A DNA stretch of 64,000 nucleotides from Paramesorhizobium salinisoli (GCF_003335045.1 NZ_QOZG01000003.1:124001-188000); one strand, 5' to 3'; shown: positions 36,440-45,132, counted from the first letter of the stretch. Notes: a model not told the origin generated them from the letters alone. Program-made: numbers and translations.

Positions 36440-37453
36440 ATGAAAGCTGTTGGATACAAAGTTCCCGGACCGATCGAAGGCGAGGAGTCGCTAGTCGACA
36501 TCAGTCTTCCCGAGCCATCGCCCACCGGCCGCGATCTTCTCGTCGAGGTGAAGGCGATTTCCGTTAACCCGGTCGATTACAAGGTTCGTCGTAGCACGGC
36601 GCCACAGGACAGCGAGTGGAAGGTGCTGGGCTGGGATGCCGCCGGCATCGTGCGCGCCGTCGGGCCGGACGTGACGCTGTTGCAGCCGGGCGACGAGATA
36701 TTCTATGCCGGCTCGATCACCCGCCCAGGCACCAATGCAGAGCTGCATCTGGTCGATGAACGGATCGTCGGGAAGAAGCCTGCCTCGCTGGATTGGGCTG
36801 AAGCCGCCGCGCTGCCGTTGACGACGCTGACCGCATGGGAAGCCTTTTTCGACCGACTGGACGTGAACAAACCGGTTCCGGGCGCGGCCACCGCCATCCT
36901 GATCATCGGCGGCGCCGGTGGCGTCGGCTCGGTTGCGGTGCAGATCGCCCGCCAGCGCACCGACCTGACTGTCATCGCGACTGCCTCGCGTCTCGAGACG
37001 CAGGATTGGGTAAAGACGCTCGGCGCACATCACGTCCTCGATCACTCGAAGCCGCTGGCGGCCCAAGTAGAGGCGCTCGGCATTGGTGCGCCTGCTTTCG
37101 TATTCTCGACGACCCATACGGGCGACCATGTGGGTGAAATCGTCGAACTGATCGCGCCGCAGGGCCGCTTCTGCCTGATCGACGATCCGGCGGGCTTCGA
37201 CATCATGGCGTTCAAGCGCAAGGCGGTTTCAATCCACCATGAGCTGATGTTCACGCGGCCGATCTACGGTACGCCCGACATGGCCGAACAGGGCCGTATC
37301 CTGAACGAGGCGAGTGCTCTCGTCGATGCGGGCAAACTGCGCACCACGCTGACCGAACGCCTGTCGCCGATCAATGCCGCCAATCTCAAGCACGTTCATG
37401 CGCTGCTCGAGAGCGGAAAGGCGCGGGGCAAGATCGTCCTCGAAGGCTTCTGA
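36440..37453 (+). CDS. zinc-type alcohol dehydrogenase-like / quinone oxidoreductase family protein
   Basis: A 337-residue medium-chain reductase without the zinc-ligand set, so of the NAD(P)H:quinone or enone reductase type. It has the MDR N-domain (VEVKAISVNPVDYKVR, VLGWDAAGIVRAVGPDV), a Rossmann loop LIIGGAGGVGSVAVQIARQ, and LTTLTAWEAFFDRL. Diverges from hxlR, the usual arrangement for reductases induced by electrophiles. The following DUF1330 gene is probably co-transcribed. The substrate is inferred only. Confidence 0.88.
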   Translation: MKAVGYKVPGPIEGEESLVDISLPEPSPTGRDLLVEVKAISVNPVDYKVRRSTAPQDSEWKVLGWDAAGIVRAVGPDVTLLQPGDEIFYAGSITRPGTNAELHLVDERIVGKKPASLDWAEAAALPLTTLTAWEAFFDRLDVNKPVPGAATAILIIGGAGGVGSVAVQIARQRTDLTVIATASRLETQDWVKTLGAHHVLDHSKPLAAQVEALGIGAPAFVFSTTHTGDHVGEIVELIAPQGRFCLIDDPAGFDIMAFKRKAVSIHHELMFTRPIYGTPDMAEQGRILNEASALVDAGKLRTTLTERLSPINAANLKHVHALLESGKARGKIVLEGF

Positions 37454-37505
37454 ACCGGCGAACGCACGACCCGCCCTGACATCTTGAATAGAAGGATGAG
37501 TTGCC

Positions 37506-37793
37506 ATGTCAGCTTATGTCGTTTTCATGCGAGACGAGACGGTCGATCCCGTCGAGCTCGAGGAATATTCCACCAAGGTCGACGCGAGCTTCGAAGGTCA
37601 CGAAATGAAGCTCCTCGCGGATTACGGCGCAATCGAGACGTTGGAGGGTGACGAGATCGAAGGCGCGGTCATCCTTGATTTTCCGGATATGGATGCTGCG
37701 CGGACCTGGTATCGCAGCCCCGAATATCAGGCGACCGCACAGCACCGTTTCAAAGGGGCGCGGTATCGAGGTTTCATAGTAGCGGGACTGTAA
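37506..37793 (+). CDS. DUF1330 domain-containing protein
   Basis: A 95-residue ferredoxin-like-fold protein of the DUF1330 family: AYVVFMRDETVDPVELEEYS, then EGAVILDFPDMDAARTWYRS and PEYQATAQHRFKGA. The function is unknown; members sit beside oxidoreductases. GAAGGATGAG precedes the ATG. It follows the HxlR-linked reductase in the same direction. Confidence 0.88.
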   Translation: MSAYVVFMRDETVDPVELEEYSTKVDASFEGHEMKLLADYGAIETLEGDEIEGAVILDFPDMDAARTWYRSPEYQATAQHRFKGARYRGFIVAGL

Positions 37794-37800
37794 CGCCTTT

Positions 37801-37873
37801 CTATCGGCTGATCGCTGCCGCCAGATGCGCAACCGGGATTGAAATCGAGACCGGAATGGCGCCGCTTGACCCT
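37801..37873 (-). pseudogene. 5' stump of a second hxlR gene
   Basis: On the minus strand RVKRRHSGLDFNPGCA then decayed sequence matches the start of the intact HxlR protein (MVKRRHTSLDSNPGCAVE). The DNA identity continues into the upstream region (GCAACCGGGATTG, GCTTGACC, ACAGTATCCT and TTGTGCAC-like blocks shared with 36290-36365). The start codon is changed (ATG to AGG) and the reading frame is lost after about 16 codons; the rest of the gene is gone. It lies upstream of the second oxidoreductase exactly where an hxlR would be expected. Confidence 0.7.
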
Positions 37874-37980
37874 TACAGTATCCTTTGTTGCACTTAAGGG
37901 CGATTTTGTGCGTATTACATATTCTATAGGTACTCCCAATATAGGCGGTATCTGCAACTAATCCTCGAAAAGGCAAGACC

Positions 37981-38985
37981 ATGACCGATACCATGAAGGC
38001 AATTGTCCTCGAAAAGTTCGGTGGCTACGACGCGTTCGAGCTGCGCGATGTTTCCGTACCGGCTGTCGGACCGCGACAGGTCCGGGTGCGCGTTCACGCC
38101 ACTGCCATCAATCCCCTGGACTATCAGATCCGCCGCGGCGACTATGTCGATTACGTGCCGCTCCCCGCCATCATCGGACACGACGTTTCCGGCGTCGTGG
38201 AAGAGAAAGGGGCGGACGTGAGCGAGTTCGAGACAGGCGACGAGGTTTACTACACGCCCAAAATCTTCGGCGGCCCCGGCTCATATGCGGAGCAGCACGT
38301 TGTCGATGTCGATCTGATCGCTCGCAAGCCGCACAATATCAGCCATCTGGAGGCTGCCAGCCTGACGCTGGTTGGCGGTACGATCTGGGAAGCCTTGGTG
38401 ACCCGCGCCCAGCTTGCCGTCCATGAAACGATCTTGATCCACGGTGGCGCCGGCGGTGTGGGCACGGTGGCGATCCAGCTTGCCAAGGCGATGGGTGCGC
38501 GGGTCATCACGACGGCGCGCTCCAGCAACCGTGAATTCGTACGTTCGCTTGGAGCGGACGAGGTCATCGACTACACCTCCGATGACTATGTCTCAGCCGT
38601 GGCGGACTTGACGCATGGGCAAGGGGTGAACGTCGTGTTCGATACCATCGGCGGCGACACCCTGACGAAAAGCCCGCTCACGCTTGCGGATGCCGGACGG
38701 GTGGTCAGCATCGTCGACATCGCACAGCCGCAAAACCTGATCGAGGCGTGGGGCAAGAATGCCGCCTACCATTTCGTGTTCACCCGGCAGAACCGCGGCA
38801 AGCTCGACGCGCTGACAAACCTTGTCGAACGTGGCCTGATCAAGCCGGTGATCGGTGCCGTGCTGCCTTTGGCTCGCGTCGGCGAAGCTCATGAATTGCT
38901 CGAAGCCGGAAGCTCCCGTGGGCTTCGAGGCAAGGTGGCGATCGATGTTGTGGGCCAGACTGTCGAGCTTCCCACGCAGCGCTAG
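37981..38985 (+). CDS. NADP-dependent quinone oxidoreductase-like protein (MDR)
   Basis: A 334-residue zinc-independent medium-chain reductase: [56 protein letters not shown], Rossmann motif [20 protein letters not shown], and [16 protein letters not shown]. It probably reduces quinones or enones with NADPH. It is of the same superfamily as the gene at 36440 but not a close copy. Its ancestral hxlR regulator is reduced to a stump just upstream, so it may have lost electrophile control. Confidence 0.88.
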   Translation: MTDTMKAIVLEKFGGYDAFELRDVSVPAVGPRQVRVRVHATAINPLDYQIRRGDYVDYVPLPAIIGHDVSGVVEEKGADVSEFETGDEVYYTPKIFGGPGSYAEQHVVDVDLIARKPHNISHLEAASLTLVGGTIWEALVTRAQLAVHETILIHGGAGGVGTVAIQLAKAMGARVITTARSSNREFVRSLGADEVIDYTSDDYVSAVADLTHGQGVNVVFDTIGGDTLTKSPLTLADAGRVVSIVDIAQPQNLIEAWGKNAAYHFVFTRQNRGKLDALTNLVERGLIKPVIGAVLPLARVGEAHELLEAGSSRGLRGKVAIDVVGQTVELPTQR

Positions 38986-39171
38986 AAAACGAAAAGACAG
39001 TGGTATTTTCCCCTATAACCACTGCCCTAGAGAAGGCAGTTACGACATCCCGCCTTCCCAAAAGCGGTCGTATTGCCGCCCATTCCTGCCACCCAAGCGC
39101 ACATACCTACCCAAGATTACGTTTGCGGAGCTTTGGAAGTCACCGTCTCGTTTGATCTTGCCGCTGGTGAA

Positions 39172-39198
39172 GGCCGGATCGCGTCGAACGATCCGGCC
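39172..39198 (-). terminator. strong hairpin after the truncated SDR gene
   Basis: GGCCGGATCG (39172-39181) and CGATCCGGCC (39189-39198) form a perfect 10-bp stem with a 7-base loop, 23 bases past the SDR stop. No U run follows, so it may be a processing or stabilising hairpin. A further 7-bp hairpin (CAGTGGT/ACCACTG) lies near 38998-39024 after the oxidoreductase. Confidence 0.4.
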
Positions 39199-39220
39199 AT
39201 TGAAGGGGCAAGGCCCGCCG

Positions 39221-39694
39221 TTATGCGGCCTTCTCGGCAAGCGTCACCGCGTCCGCGCCAGCCGGGATGCGGAACGGAGAAGATGCATCTGTCACCGCCT
39301 GCCAGACCGCCTCCGCCACGTCGCTCGCGGTGGTGACTTCGACGGACTGCGGCGGCGCTGAGGAGAATACCTGCTTGGCCCAGTCGGAATAGGCTTCGGG
39401 TATGCCGTTCTGCGAGCGGGCGCGGGCGGCCGCGCTGAAGGACGTCTCCGGCGCTCGACCGGGGATGACCAGCCGCACGCGAATTCCAAACGGTTCCACC
39501 TCCAGCGCGAGGTCTTCGCTGAACGCCTCCACGGCCGCCTTGCTGGCCGTATATGCCGACAGCATCGGCAAGGGCTTGAGCGTTACGGCAGACGACACGT
39601 TGACGATCACGCCCGATTCTTGCGCGCGGAAGCCGGGCAGCACGGCTTGCGTCATCGCCATGGTGCCGAATGTGTTTACGGCCTGCGCTACGGC
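39221..39694 (-). pseudogene. 3' half of an SDR dehydrogenase
   Basis: The frame begins AVAQAVNTFGTMAMTQAVLP, mid-protein for a short-chain dehydrogenase, and includes the catalytic region SGVIVNVSSAVTLKPLPMLS then AYTASKAAVEAFSEDLALEV (Ser and YxxxK) and a family-like C-terminus. The N-terminal nucleotide-binding half (TGxxxGIG) is missing: upstream sequence switches to the broken zinc-finger gene. It cannot be active as it stands. An ATG at 39661 opens the last 146 residues. Confidence 0.75.
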
Positions 39695-39744
39695 GCGGCC
39701 ACGCCGAAATAGCCGGGATTGCTACGAGGGCGCGCGCGAGCACC

Positions 39745-39972
39745 ATCCAAAAGCGGTCTGACCGTTCCCCACCCTTCCGGGGATCGTAGCTCTCGATGAC
39801 CGGGTGACCCGTGGCCTCGCAGTGGGCTCGGGCGTGCCGGTTCGGGGAACCGTTTGCAGCAGCCGACATGGCCGCAGATGCACCCACCAACTGCTGACCT
39901 CAGGCAGTCCTCGCAGTCCAGCGCATCCGGCCTCACGGTCCGGATGGTGTGGGTATGACCGCAGCGCTGCAT
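39745..39972 (-). pseudogene. UBP-type zinc-finger protein broken by several frameshifts
   Basis: Three minus-strand frames together spell one ZnF-UBP protein: frame 1 MQRCGHTHTIRTVRPDALDC then EDCLR; frame 2 SWWVHLRPC; frame 1 again ICGHVGCC; frame 3 NGSPNRHARAHCEATGHPVI then ESYDP. The order of Cys/His ligands is that of the family (CxH...CxxC...CxxCGHxGCC...NRHAxxHxxxTGHP). The middle break looks like a small deletion between CTGCG repeats and the third is an extra A. The start shares a base with the DUF2188 stop, so the two were once co-translated. Confidence 0.7.
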
Positions 39973-40211
39973 CAGCCGATGACCTCTGCTTGAGGCCTGT
40001 CGCCGGCGCGCGAGAGTTCCGCGTGCCAGTGGCCAGTCGCGTCCTCCCAGACGATGCCCGTGGTTTCGCCCGGCCGCAACTGCTTGCAGGCCGCCCGCCG
40101 CGCCGCGCCGAAGGCCGCATCATGGCTGGGAAATGTTTCGGAATAGGTTCCATCTACCCGATAGGCCCAGCCGCCATCGTGTTCGACAATCCGATACTTT
40201 ACATCGTTCAT
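39972..40211 (-). CDS. DUF2188 domain-containing protein
   Basis: A 79-residue protein with the DUF2188 pattern: YRIVEHDGGWAYRVDGTYSE, FPSHDAAFGAARRAACKQL, TTGIVWEDATGHWHAE. Function unknown; family members are small, often stress-linked. The frame is intact, while its downstream partner (UBP zinc finger) is broken. Confidence 0.82.
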   Translation of the reverse strand: MNDVKYRIVEHDGGWAYRVDGTYSETFPSHDAAFGAARRAACKQLRPGETTGIVWEDATGHWHAELSRAGDRPQAEVIG

Positions 40212-40315
40212 TTCATCGCTCCTGCCGTTGGAATGTTCCTATTTGTTGCTCTCGCTCCGGAGATGGCTGGAAAGGAAGGTGTGCAGAGCGGCGCAGATGC
40301 GCCACCATCCTCCCA

Positions 40316-41563
40316 TCACCGACGCAGCACGTCCTGCCATTCCGAATGGCGACCGATCTGCGCCTTCGCGAACGGGCACAGCGGAATGATCTCGACCCCG
40401 TCGCGCCGCGCATCCTCGATCGCCTCGCGCACCAGTCGCTCGCCCACCTTGCGGCCGCGCAGGGCCGCGGGCACTTCCGTGTGGTCGATGATGATCAGGC
40501 CGTCGCTGGCGCGGCTGTAGGTCATTTCTGCCTCGACGCCATCGACGACTAGTCGATAGCGTCCCTTCGACGGACCATCTTCCCGCTCGACCTTCTCGTC
40601 GCCCACCGAAGGTGTGCTTGTTATCAGCGCAGCATCAGGCGTGCGCACCTGTCGGGGCTTGCCGTGCGCGCATTCCAGAAGATCACGGTCCCACCGGCCC
40701 AGATCAGCCGCCGCCTCGTAGGTAGAGACGAGGAAAGCCATCAGCGCTTCGTCGGGATCGGCGGCTGATTGCACGGCATCGTAGGGGAAGATGAATTCCG
40801 ACAGGCCCTCATGCCAGAACGCGGCATCGGGTTGCACGGACGCGGCGCGGTAGCCGGCCGGCGCCGGATAGGCGTAGGCGTAGAAGGCGGGATAGTCGAT
40901 GCCGTTGCCGCCCGGCCAGAAGCCCGCCGAGGACACCTCACGGTCATAGGCCTCCTGCGCCACGTCGTCCGGCAAGGACGGGATGCCGCCGGGGTGGAGC
41001 GGCGCGCGCCGTCCCGAAAAGCGGGTGAGGGCCAGGTCGAAGCTGCCCCAGAACAGGTGAACGGGACTGGACTTGCCCAGAAACGACGTGCGGAACCGGT
41101 TGAAGACCTTGTCGATCGCGATCAGGGCCTGATGGAAGCGCTGAACGGCTTCGCGGTCATAGGGCCGGTCGCGATCGTCCTCGGCGAAGGGTACCGGGTT
41201 CGGCACCTCGTTCGGCTGCTTATTGAACGTCGGCGTGCCGCCCAGATCCGAAATCAGTTGCACGAATCTCGCGTGGAATTCGGCAACCGTCATCGGCCCG
41301 AGATCGAACGATTCCCTGCGGCCGTTGCCGCAGGTGCCCACGACCTTGTGCTCGCGCAGATCGAACAGGATCTCGATGCCCGGTCCGTCCGGAATCGGCG
41401 AGGACACCAGACCGATCGGCGTGACGTAGAAGGTCGCGTTCCACGAATGGTTCAGCCACGGTGTGTGCGCCAGCCGGTATTTGCCGGCGACCTGGAGATA
41501 GAGATGCAGAGCCGAACACGTCTCGCGCCAGCTGAGGTAATCGAGGTCGGGCCATTTGGTCAT
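40316..41563 (-). CDS. DUF5996 - GNAT (COG2388) fusion protein
   Basis: A 415-residue protein. Residues about 1-310 match the DUF5996 family (MTKWPDLDYLSWRETCSALH, LYLQVAGKYRLAHTPWLNHS, then WNATFYVTPIGL, HLFWGSFDLALTRFSGR, SAGFWPGGNGIDYPAFYAYA). After a linker, residues about 325-415 form a small YjdJ-type acetyltransferase: RYRLVVDGVEAEMTYSRASD, IIDHTEVPAALRGRKVGERL, then PLCPFAKAQIGRHSEW. Both parts are normally separate proteins. The start at 41563 has GGAGGAACCGAA. The reaction of DUF5996 is unknown. Confidence 0.8.
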   Translation of the reverse strand: MTKWPDLDYLSWRETCSALHLYLQVAGKYRLAHTPWLNHSWNATFYVTPIGLVSSPIPDGPGIEILFDLREHKVVGTCGNGRRESFDLGPMTVAEFHARFVQLISDLGGTPTFNKQPNEVPNPVPFAEDDRDRPYDREAVQRFHQALIAIDKVFNRFRTSFLGKSSPVHLFWGSFDLALTRFSGRRAPLHPGGIPSLPDDVAQEAYDREVSSAGFWPGGNGIDYPAFYAYAYPAPAGYRAASVQPDAAFWHEGLSEFIFPYDAVQSAADPDEALMAFLVSTYEAAADLGRWDRDLLECAHGKPRQVRTPDAALITSTPSVGDEKVEREDGPSKGRYRLVVDGVEAEMTYSRASDGLIIIDHTEVPAALRGRKVGERLVREAIEDARRDGVEIIPLCPFAKAQIGRHSEWQDVLRR

Positions 41564-41588
41564 TTCGGTTCCTCCAGGCTGGATTCGG

Positions 41589-42524
41589 TCATTCCGGAAG
41601 GGGAATGTGCTCGTTGCGGTCGTCGACGGGCAGATCGAACCGTCCATTGCCCCAGTTCGCGGCGCGCCATTCCGCCTTGGCGAGTTCGATGCGTTCCTGC
41701 GACGAGGCGACGAAGTTCCACCAGATGTAGCGCGGTCCGTTGAAGGTTGCGCCACCGAGGATCATCAGCCGTGCGCCCCGGTCCCCACCGGCTACCGTGA
41801 TGTGGTCGCCCGGCCGAAACACCATCATTTGCCCGGCCTCGAATTCCTGTGCGGCGACCGAGATCGATCCTTCGACGATGTAGATGCCGCGGTCCTCGTG
41901 GTTGTCCGGCATGGGCAGCCGGCTTCCCGGCTCGAGCTTCACATCGGCGTAGAACGTCTCGGAAAGCATCGTCGCTGGCGCGGTCTTGCCATAGGCGTTC
42001 CCGAGGATGAGCCGAACCGAGACGCCTCGATCCTCGATGACTGGCAACGTCTCCTTGCCATGATGCTCGAAGCTGGGGGCCACGTCCTCATCGCTGTCCG
42101 GCAGGGCCAGCCAAGTCTGGATGCCGAACAGGCTGTTCGGCCCGCTGCGTGCCGTCGCCGACGTGCGCTCCGAATGCGTGACGCCCCGCCCGGCGACCAT
42201 CCAGTTCAGCGCGCCGGGCCTGATGATCTGATCAGCGCCGGTGCTGTCGCGGTGATGGAAGTCGCCCTTGAACAGGTAGGTCACCGTGCCGAGGCCGATA
42301 TGCGGATGCGGACGGACATCGACGCCCTGTCCGGTCAGCAACTCGGCCGGCCCGGCCTGGTCGAAGAAAATGAAAGGCCCGACCATCTGCCGCTTCGGTG
42401 CCGGAAGGGCACGCCGGACCTGGAAATCGCCAAGGTCTCGCGAACGCGGAACGATCAGGGTTTCGATCGCATCGATGCCGACCTCGTCCGGGCAGCCCGG
42501 TTCAAGTGCTGGGTTCCAACTCAT
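41589..42524 (-). CDS. pirin family protein
   Basis: A 311-residue bicupin beginning MSWNPALEPGCPDEVGIDAI and carrying the metal motif RPHPHIGLGTVTYLFKGDFH followed by HRDS, with VTHSERTS downstream (pirin His-His-His-Glu type). Pirins bind iron or copper; bacterial relatives such as YhhW oxidise quercetin. AAAGGG precedes the start at 42524. Upstream on the same strand as the DUF5996-GNAT gene, 25 bases apart, so probably one operon. Confidence 0.88.
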   Translation of the reverse strand: MSWNPALEPGCPDEVGIDAIETLIVPRSRDLGDFQVRRALPAPKRQMVGPFIFFDQAGPAELLTGQGVDVRPHPHIGLGTVTYLFKGDFHHRDSTGADQIIRPGALNWMVAGRGVTHSERTSATARSGPNSLFGIQTWLALPDSDEDVAPSFEHHGKETLPVIEDRGVSVRLILGNAYGKTAPATMLSETFYADVKLEPGSRLPMPDNHEDRGIYIVEGSISVAAQEFEAGQMMVFRPGDHITVAGGDRGARLMILGGATFNGPRYIWWNFVASSQERIELAKAEWRAANWGNGRFDLPVDDRNEHIPLPE

Positions 42525-42921
42525 GTGCATCATCCCTTTGTCTTTGGATTGCCTGATCCTGCCGAGCGATCGTCGTAGCCGGCGGCCGAAACGCCCCCGG
42601 CATCGGAAACTTCCACGAACGTCCAAGAGTCTTCAGTGTCCATTCGGCGTTTGGCAGGATCAGGCCTACCGCATCACCGATGGAGATGTCAGTTTCCGCA
42701 CTCGCCGGGCAGCCCGGCACTCACTCGTTTCCGCCAGCAGATCAGCGAATGCCGTCCTACCCTTTCCAAGAAACCGAACGAACTCAAGTCTTCGCGCAGC
42801 GACGAGCCTGATTGGGAGCAAGAACGGCACCGGCTCGGCAGTTTCTGCACCGCAGCGCTCAAGAGCGTTCGCTAGTTTCCAGCAGCCAATGAGCGCTTCC
42901 CTCAAGATTTAGGAGATCTAG
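42525..42921. other. intergenic region between pirin and isochorismatase-like genes
   Basis: About 400 bases without a supported gene. Short open frames exist on both strands but none has a ribosome site or recognisable domain. It may hide a decayed gene. The TAGGAGATCTAG ribosome site of the next gene lies at its end. Confidence 0.45.
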
Positions 42922-43575
42922 ATGACTTTTCGCAACGGCCTTGCCTCGCTTCTTCGCCCCGAGGACTCCGTACTCGTCCTGATAGACCATCAGCCCTACC
43001 AGCTGGCGAACCTAAACAGCCACGATCCGCAAGCGGTGGTCAACAACACGACCGCGCTCGCCAAGGTGGCCAAGGTGTTCGGCGTTCCCACGATTCTGAC
43101 CAGCGTAATTGCCGCCCGCGGCGGCGTCATCTTCCCGCACGTCACCGAGGTGTTCCCCGACCAGGAGGTCATCGACCGGACGTTCATCAATACCTGGGAG
43201 GATCCGAAGGTCGTCGATGCGGTCAAAGCGACGGGCCGCACGCAGTTGATTATCGCCGGCCTGTGGACCGAGATCTGCGTGGCTATGCCCGCGATCCAGG
43301 CGGCGGGCGAAGGTTGGGACGTAACCGTGATCACCGATGCGTCGGGCGGCACGTCGCTCGAGGCCCACGAGGTCGCGATTCAGCGCATGATCGCAGCCGG
43401 CATCAACATGATGACTTGGCTGGCCCTGGCTTCCGAATGGCAACGCGATTGGGCTCGGGCCGAGACCGCGACCGAATTGAACGACGCCCTCAAGTACCAC
43501 ATCGGCGGCAGCGCCATCGCCTATCTCTGGGAGCAGCAACTGCTCAACACGCCGGTGCCGAGCACTTCGGGCTGA
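42922..43575 (+). CDS. isochorismatase-like (YcaC family) hydrolase
   Basis: A 217-residue cysteine hydrolase with the triad Asp in VLVLIDHQPYQLANL, a Lys-containing second strand, and Cys in IIAGLWTEICVAMPAIQAAG. The YcaC-like C-terminus TDASGGTSLEAHEVAIQRMI and WLALASEWQRDWAR is present. Substrate unknown (amides or esters in the family). AGGAG lies just upstream. A second paralogue is at 61272-61961. Confidence 0.9.
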   Translation: MTFRNGLASLLRPEDSVLVLIDHQPYQLANLNSHDPQAVVNNTTALAKVAKVFGVPTILTSVIAARGGVIFPHVTEVFPDQEVIDRTFINTWEDPKVVDAVKATGRTQLIIAGLWTEICVAMPAIQAAGEGWDVTVITDASGGTSLEAHEVAIQRMIAAGINMMTWLALASEWQRDWARAETATELNDALKYHIGGSAIAYLWEQQLLNTPVPSTSG

Positions 43576-43584
43576 TCTCAGTTC

Positions 43585-43637
43585 GGATGACGAGGCGAGC
43601 CCGAGGCATGCCCGGAATGGCTCCGGCCTCGTCATCC
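43585..43637. repeat. perfect 12-bp inverted repeat
   Basis: GGATGACGAGGC (43585-43596) and GCCTCGTCATCC (43626-43637) are exact inverted copies with a 29-base loop, in the gap after the isochorismatase-like gene. Could be a terminator-like hairpin or an operator for the next gene; no U run follows. Confidence 0.6.
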
Positions 43638-43673
43638 ACAGTTCTATCCGAAGCTGCCACAAGGGAGTCAGCG

Positions 43674-43721
43674 ATGGACCGGCGTAGCACGCGCGACACC
43701 CACCCTCACGATCGACAGTGA
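43674..43721 (+). CDS. 15-codon leader ORF upstream of the luciferase-like gene
   Basis: ATG at 43674 with an AAGGGAG ribosome site opens MDRRSTRDTHPHDRQ and stops 16 bases before the next gene. It is rich in Arg, Asp and His. The ribosome site is better than that of the following gene, so it could be a translated leader peptide. Evidence is only the ribosome site and position. Confidence 0.35.
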   Translation: MDRRSTRDTHPHDRQ

Positions 43722-43737
43722 TTTGCGAGAACCCATC

Positions 43738-44814
43738 ATGGAAATAGGCATCGACAGTTTCGCGGCCATCCTCCCCGACCCGGCGACCGGACGACTTCCC
43801 TCGGCGACCGATCGCATGGCCGACCTCCTTGATGAGGTTGAAACCGCTGACCGTGTCGGGCTCGACGTCTTTGGCATCGGCGAGCACCATCGCGCCGAAT
43901 TTCTCGACTCCGCGCCAGCGGTCATTCTTGCCGCCGCAGCGGCCCGTACAAGCAATATCCGGTTGACGAGCGCGGTAACGGTGCTAAGCGCTGCCGATCC
44001 CGTCCGAGTTTTTCAGGAATTCGCGACGCTCGACCTGATTTCCAGGGGACGCGCCGAGATCGTCGTCGGCAGAGGCTCGTTCGTTGAGGCATTTCCGCTA
44101 TTCGGCCTCGACACCCGGGCCTATGACGACCTTTTCGCCGAAAAGCTCGACCTGTTCCTGAAACTCGGCGAGGAGACCAACGTCACCTGGTCTGGGCGTT
44201 TTCGTCCGGCACTCCACGGAGAGGGCGTCTTCCCGCGTCCTCACCAGCCGCGGCTGCCGCTGTGGGTGGGCGTCGGCGGCACCCCACGATCCTTCGAGCG
44301 CGCCGGCGAACTTGGCCTTCCGCTGATGATCGCAATCATCGGCGGCACGTTCGAGCGTTTCCGCCCGCTCGTCGATCTCTATCGCGAAGCCGGCAGGCGC
44401 GCCGGTCACGGTCCCGAGAAGCTTGTGGTGGGCGTGCACGCGATGGGTTTCGTCGGCGATACGGACACCGAGGCGAAGGATAACTTCTTTCCCGGTTGGG
44501 CGCATCTGACCGGCACCATCGGAGGCGAGCGCGGGTGGTCGACGCCGACGCGCCAGCAGTTCGAAGCGATGGCCAGCCCCGGAGGCGCTTTCCTGATCGG
44601 CGAGCCGGCGACGGTCGCGGCCAAGATGCTCGGGGCAAGCGAGACGCTCGGCGGCATCTCGCGCATTACCTTCCAGATGAGCACCGCCTCACTCGAAACC
44701 GCCGCGATGAAGCGTTCGATCGAGCTTCTTGGCACGGAAGTCGCGCCGATTGTCCGGTCGGCCCGCGAGACGGCGCGGATGGCGTCCATTCCTCAAGGCG
44801 CGGATCTCGCTTGA
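43738..44814 (+). CDS. luciferase-like (LLM class) flavin-dependent oxidoreductase
   Basis: A 358-residue bacterial-luciferase-family TIM barrel: MEIGIDSFAAILPDPATG, FGIGEHHRAEFLDSAPAVIL, IRLTSAVTVLSAADPVRVFQ then EFATLDLISRGRAEIVVGRG. Uses FMN (or F420) for monooxygenation or reduction; substrate unknown. ATG at 43738 is chosen from homologous length. It lies between the hydrolase and a GNAT pseudogene, all in the same direction. Confidence 0.87.
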   Translation: MEIGIDSFAAILPDPATGRLPSATDRMADLLDEVETADRVGLDVFGIGEHHRAEFLDSAPAVILAAAAARTSNIRLTSAVTVLSAADPVRVFQEFATLDLISRGRAEIVVGRGSFVEAFPLFGLDTRAYDDLFAEKLDLFLKLGEETNVTWSGRFRPALHGEGVFPRPHQPRLPLWVGVGGTPRSFERAGELGLPLMIAIIGGTFERFRPLVDLYREAGRRAGHGPEKLVVGVHAMGFVGDTDTEAKDNFFPGWAHLTGTIGGERGWSTPTRQQFEAMASPGGAFLIGEPATVAAKMLGASETLGGISRITFQMSTASLETAAMKRSIELLGTEVAPIVRSARETARMASIPQGADLA

Positions 44815-44846
44815 CGACCGCGATGGTCCCCCGAAGCAGGAAACGA

Positions 44847-45132
44847 ATGAGCGAACTCATCGACAGTCCCAACGAACGGCGTTTCGAGCTCCCGATAGAT
44901 GGCGGTGATGGCGACATCGCAGCCGCGTATTACCGCATCGAGGACGGCAGGTTCATCCTCATCTACACGCAGGTGCCGTACCGGTTCACGGGATAGGGGA
45001 TCGGTTCGCAACGCGCCCCGGAGCGTATTCGACGCGATCCGCGCGAGCGGTGGCAAGGTCGTCCTACGCTGCTCGTTCATGGGCGACTATCATGCCCGCC
45101 ATCCCGAATATTCCGACATCGTGGTTGGCTAG
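44847..45132 (+). pseudogene. GNAT (COG2388, YjdJ-like) acetyltransferase with stop and frameshift
   Basis: The frame starts MSELIDSPNERRFELPIDGG and reads through AAYYRIEDGRFILIYTQVPY then RFTG before a TAG where the family has a Gln codon (VP..F.GQGIGS). After a further frameshift another frame continues SVFDAIRASGGKVVLRCSFM and GDYHARHPEYSDIVVG, the normal C-terminus. One nonsense change plus one frameshift inactivate it. GCAGGAAAC precedes the ATG. Confidence 0.72.

Noticed and set aside
42666..42905. Minus-strand frame before the isochorismatase-like gene, faintly like the C-terminus of a LysR protein
   Set aside because: The resemblance is limited to a few residues and no HTH or effector motif is present.
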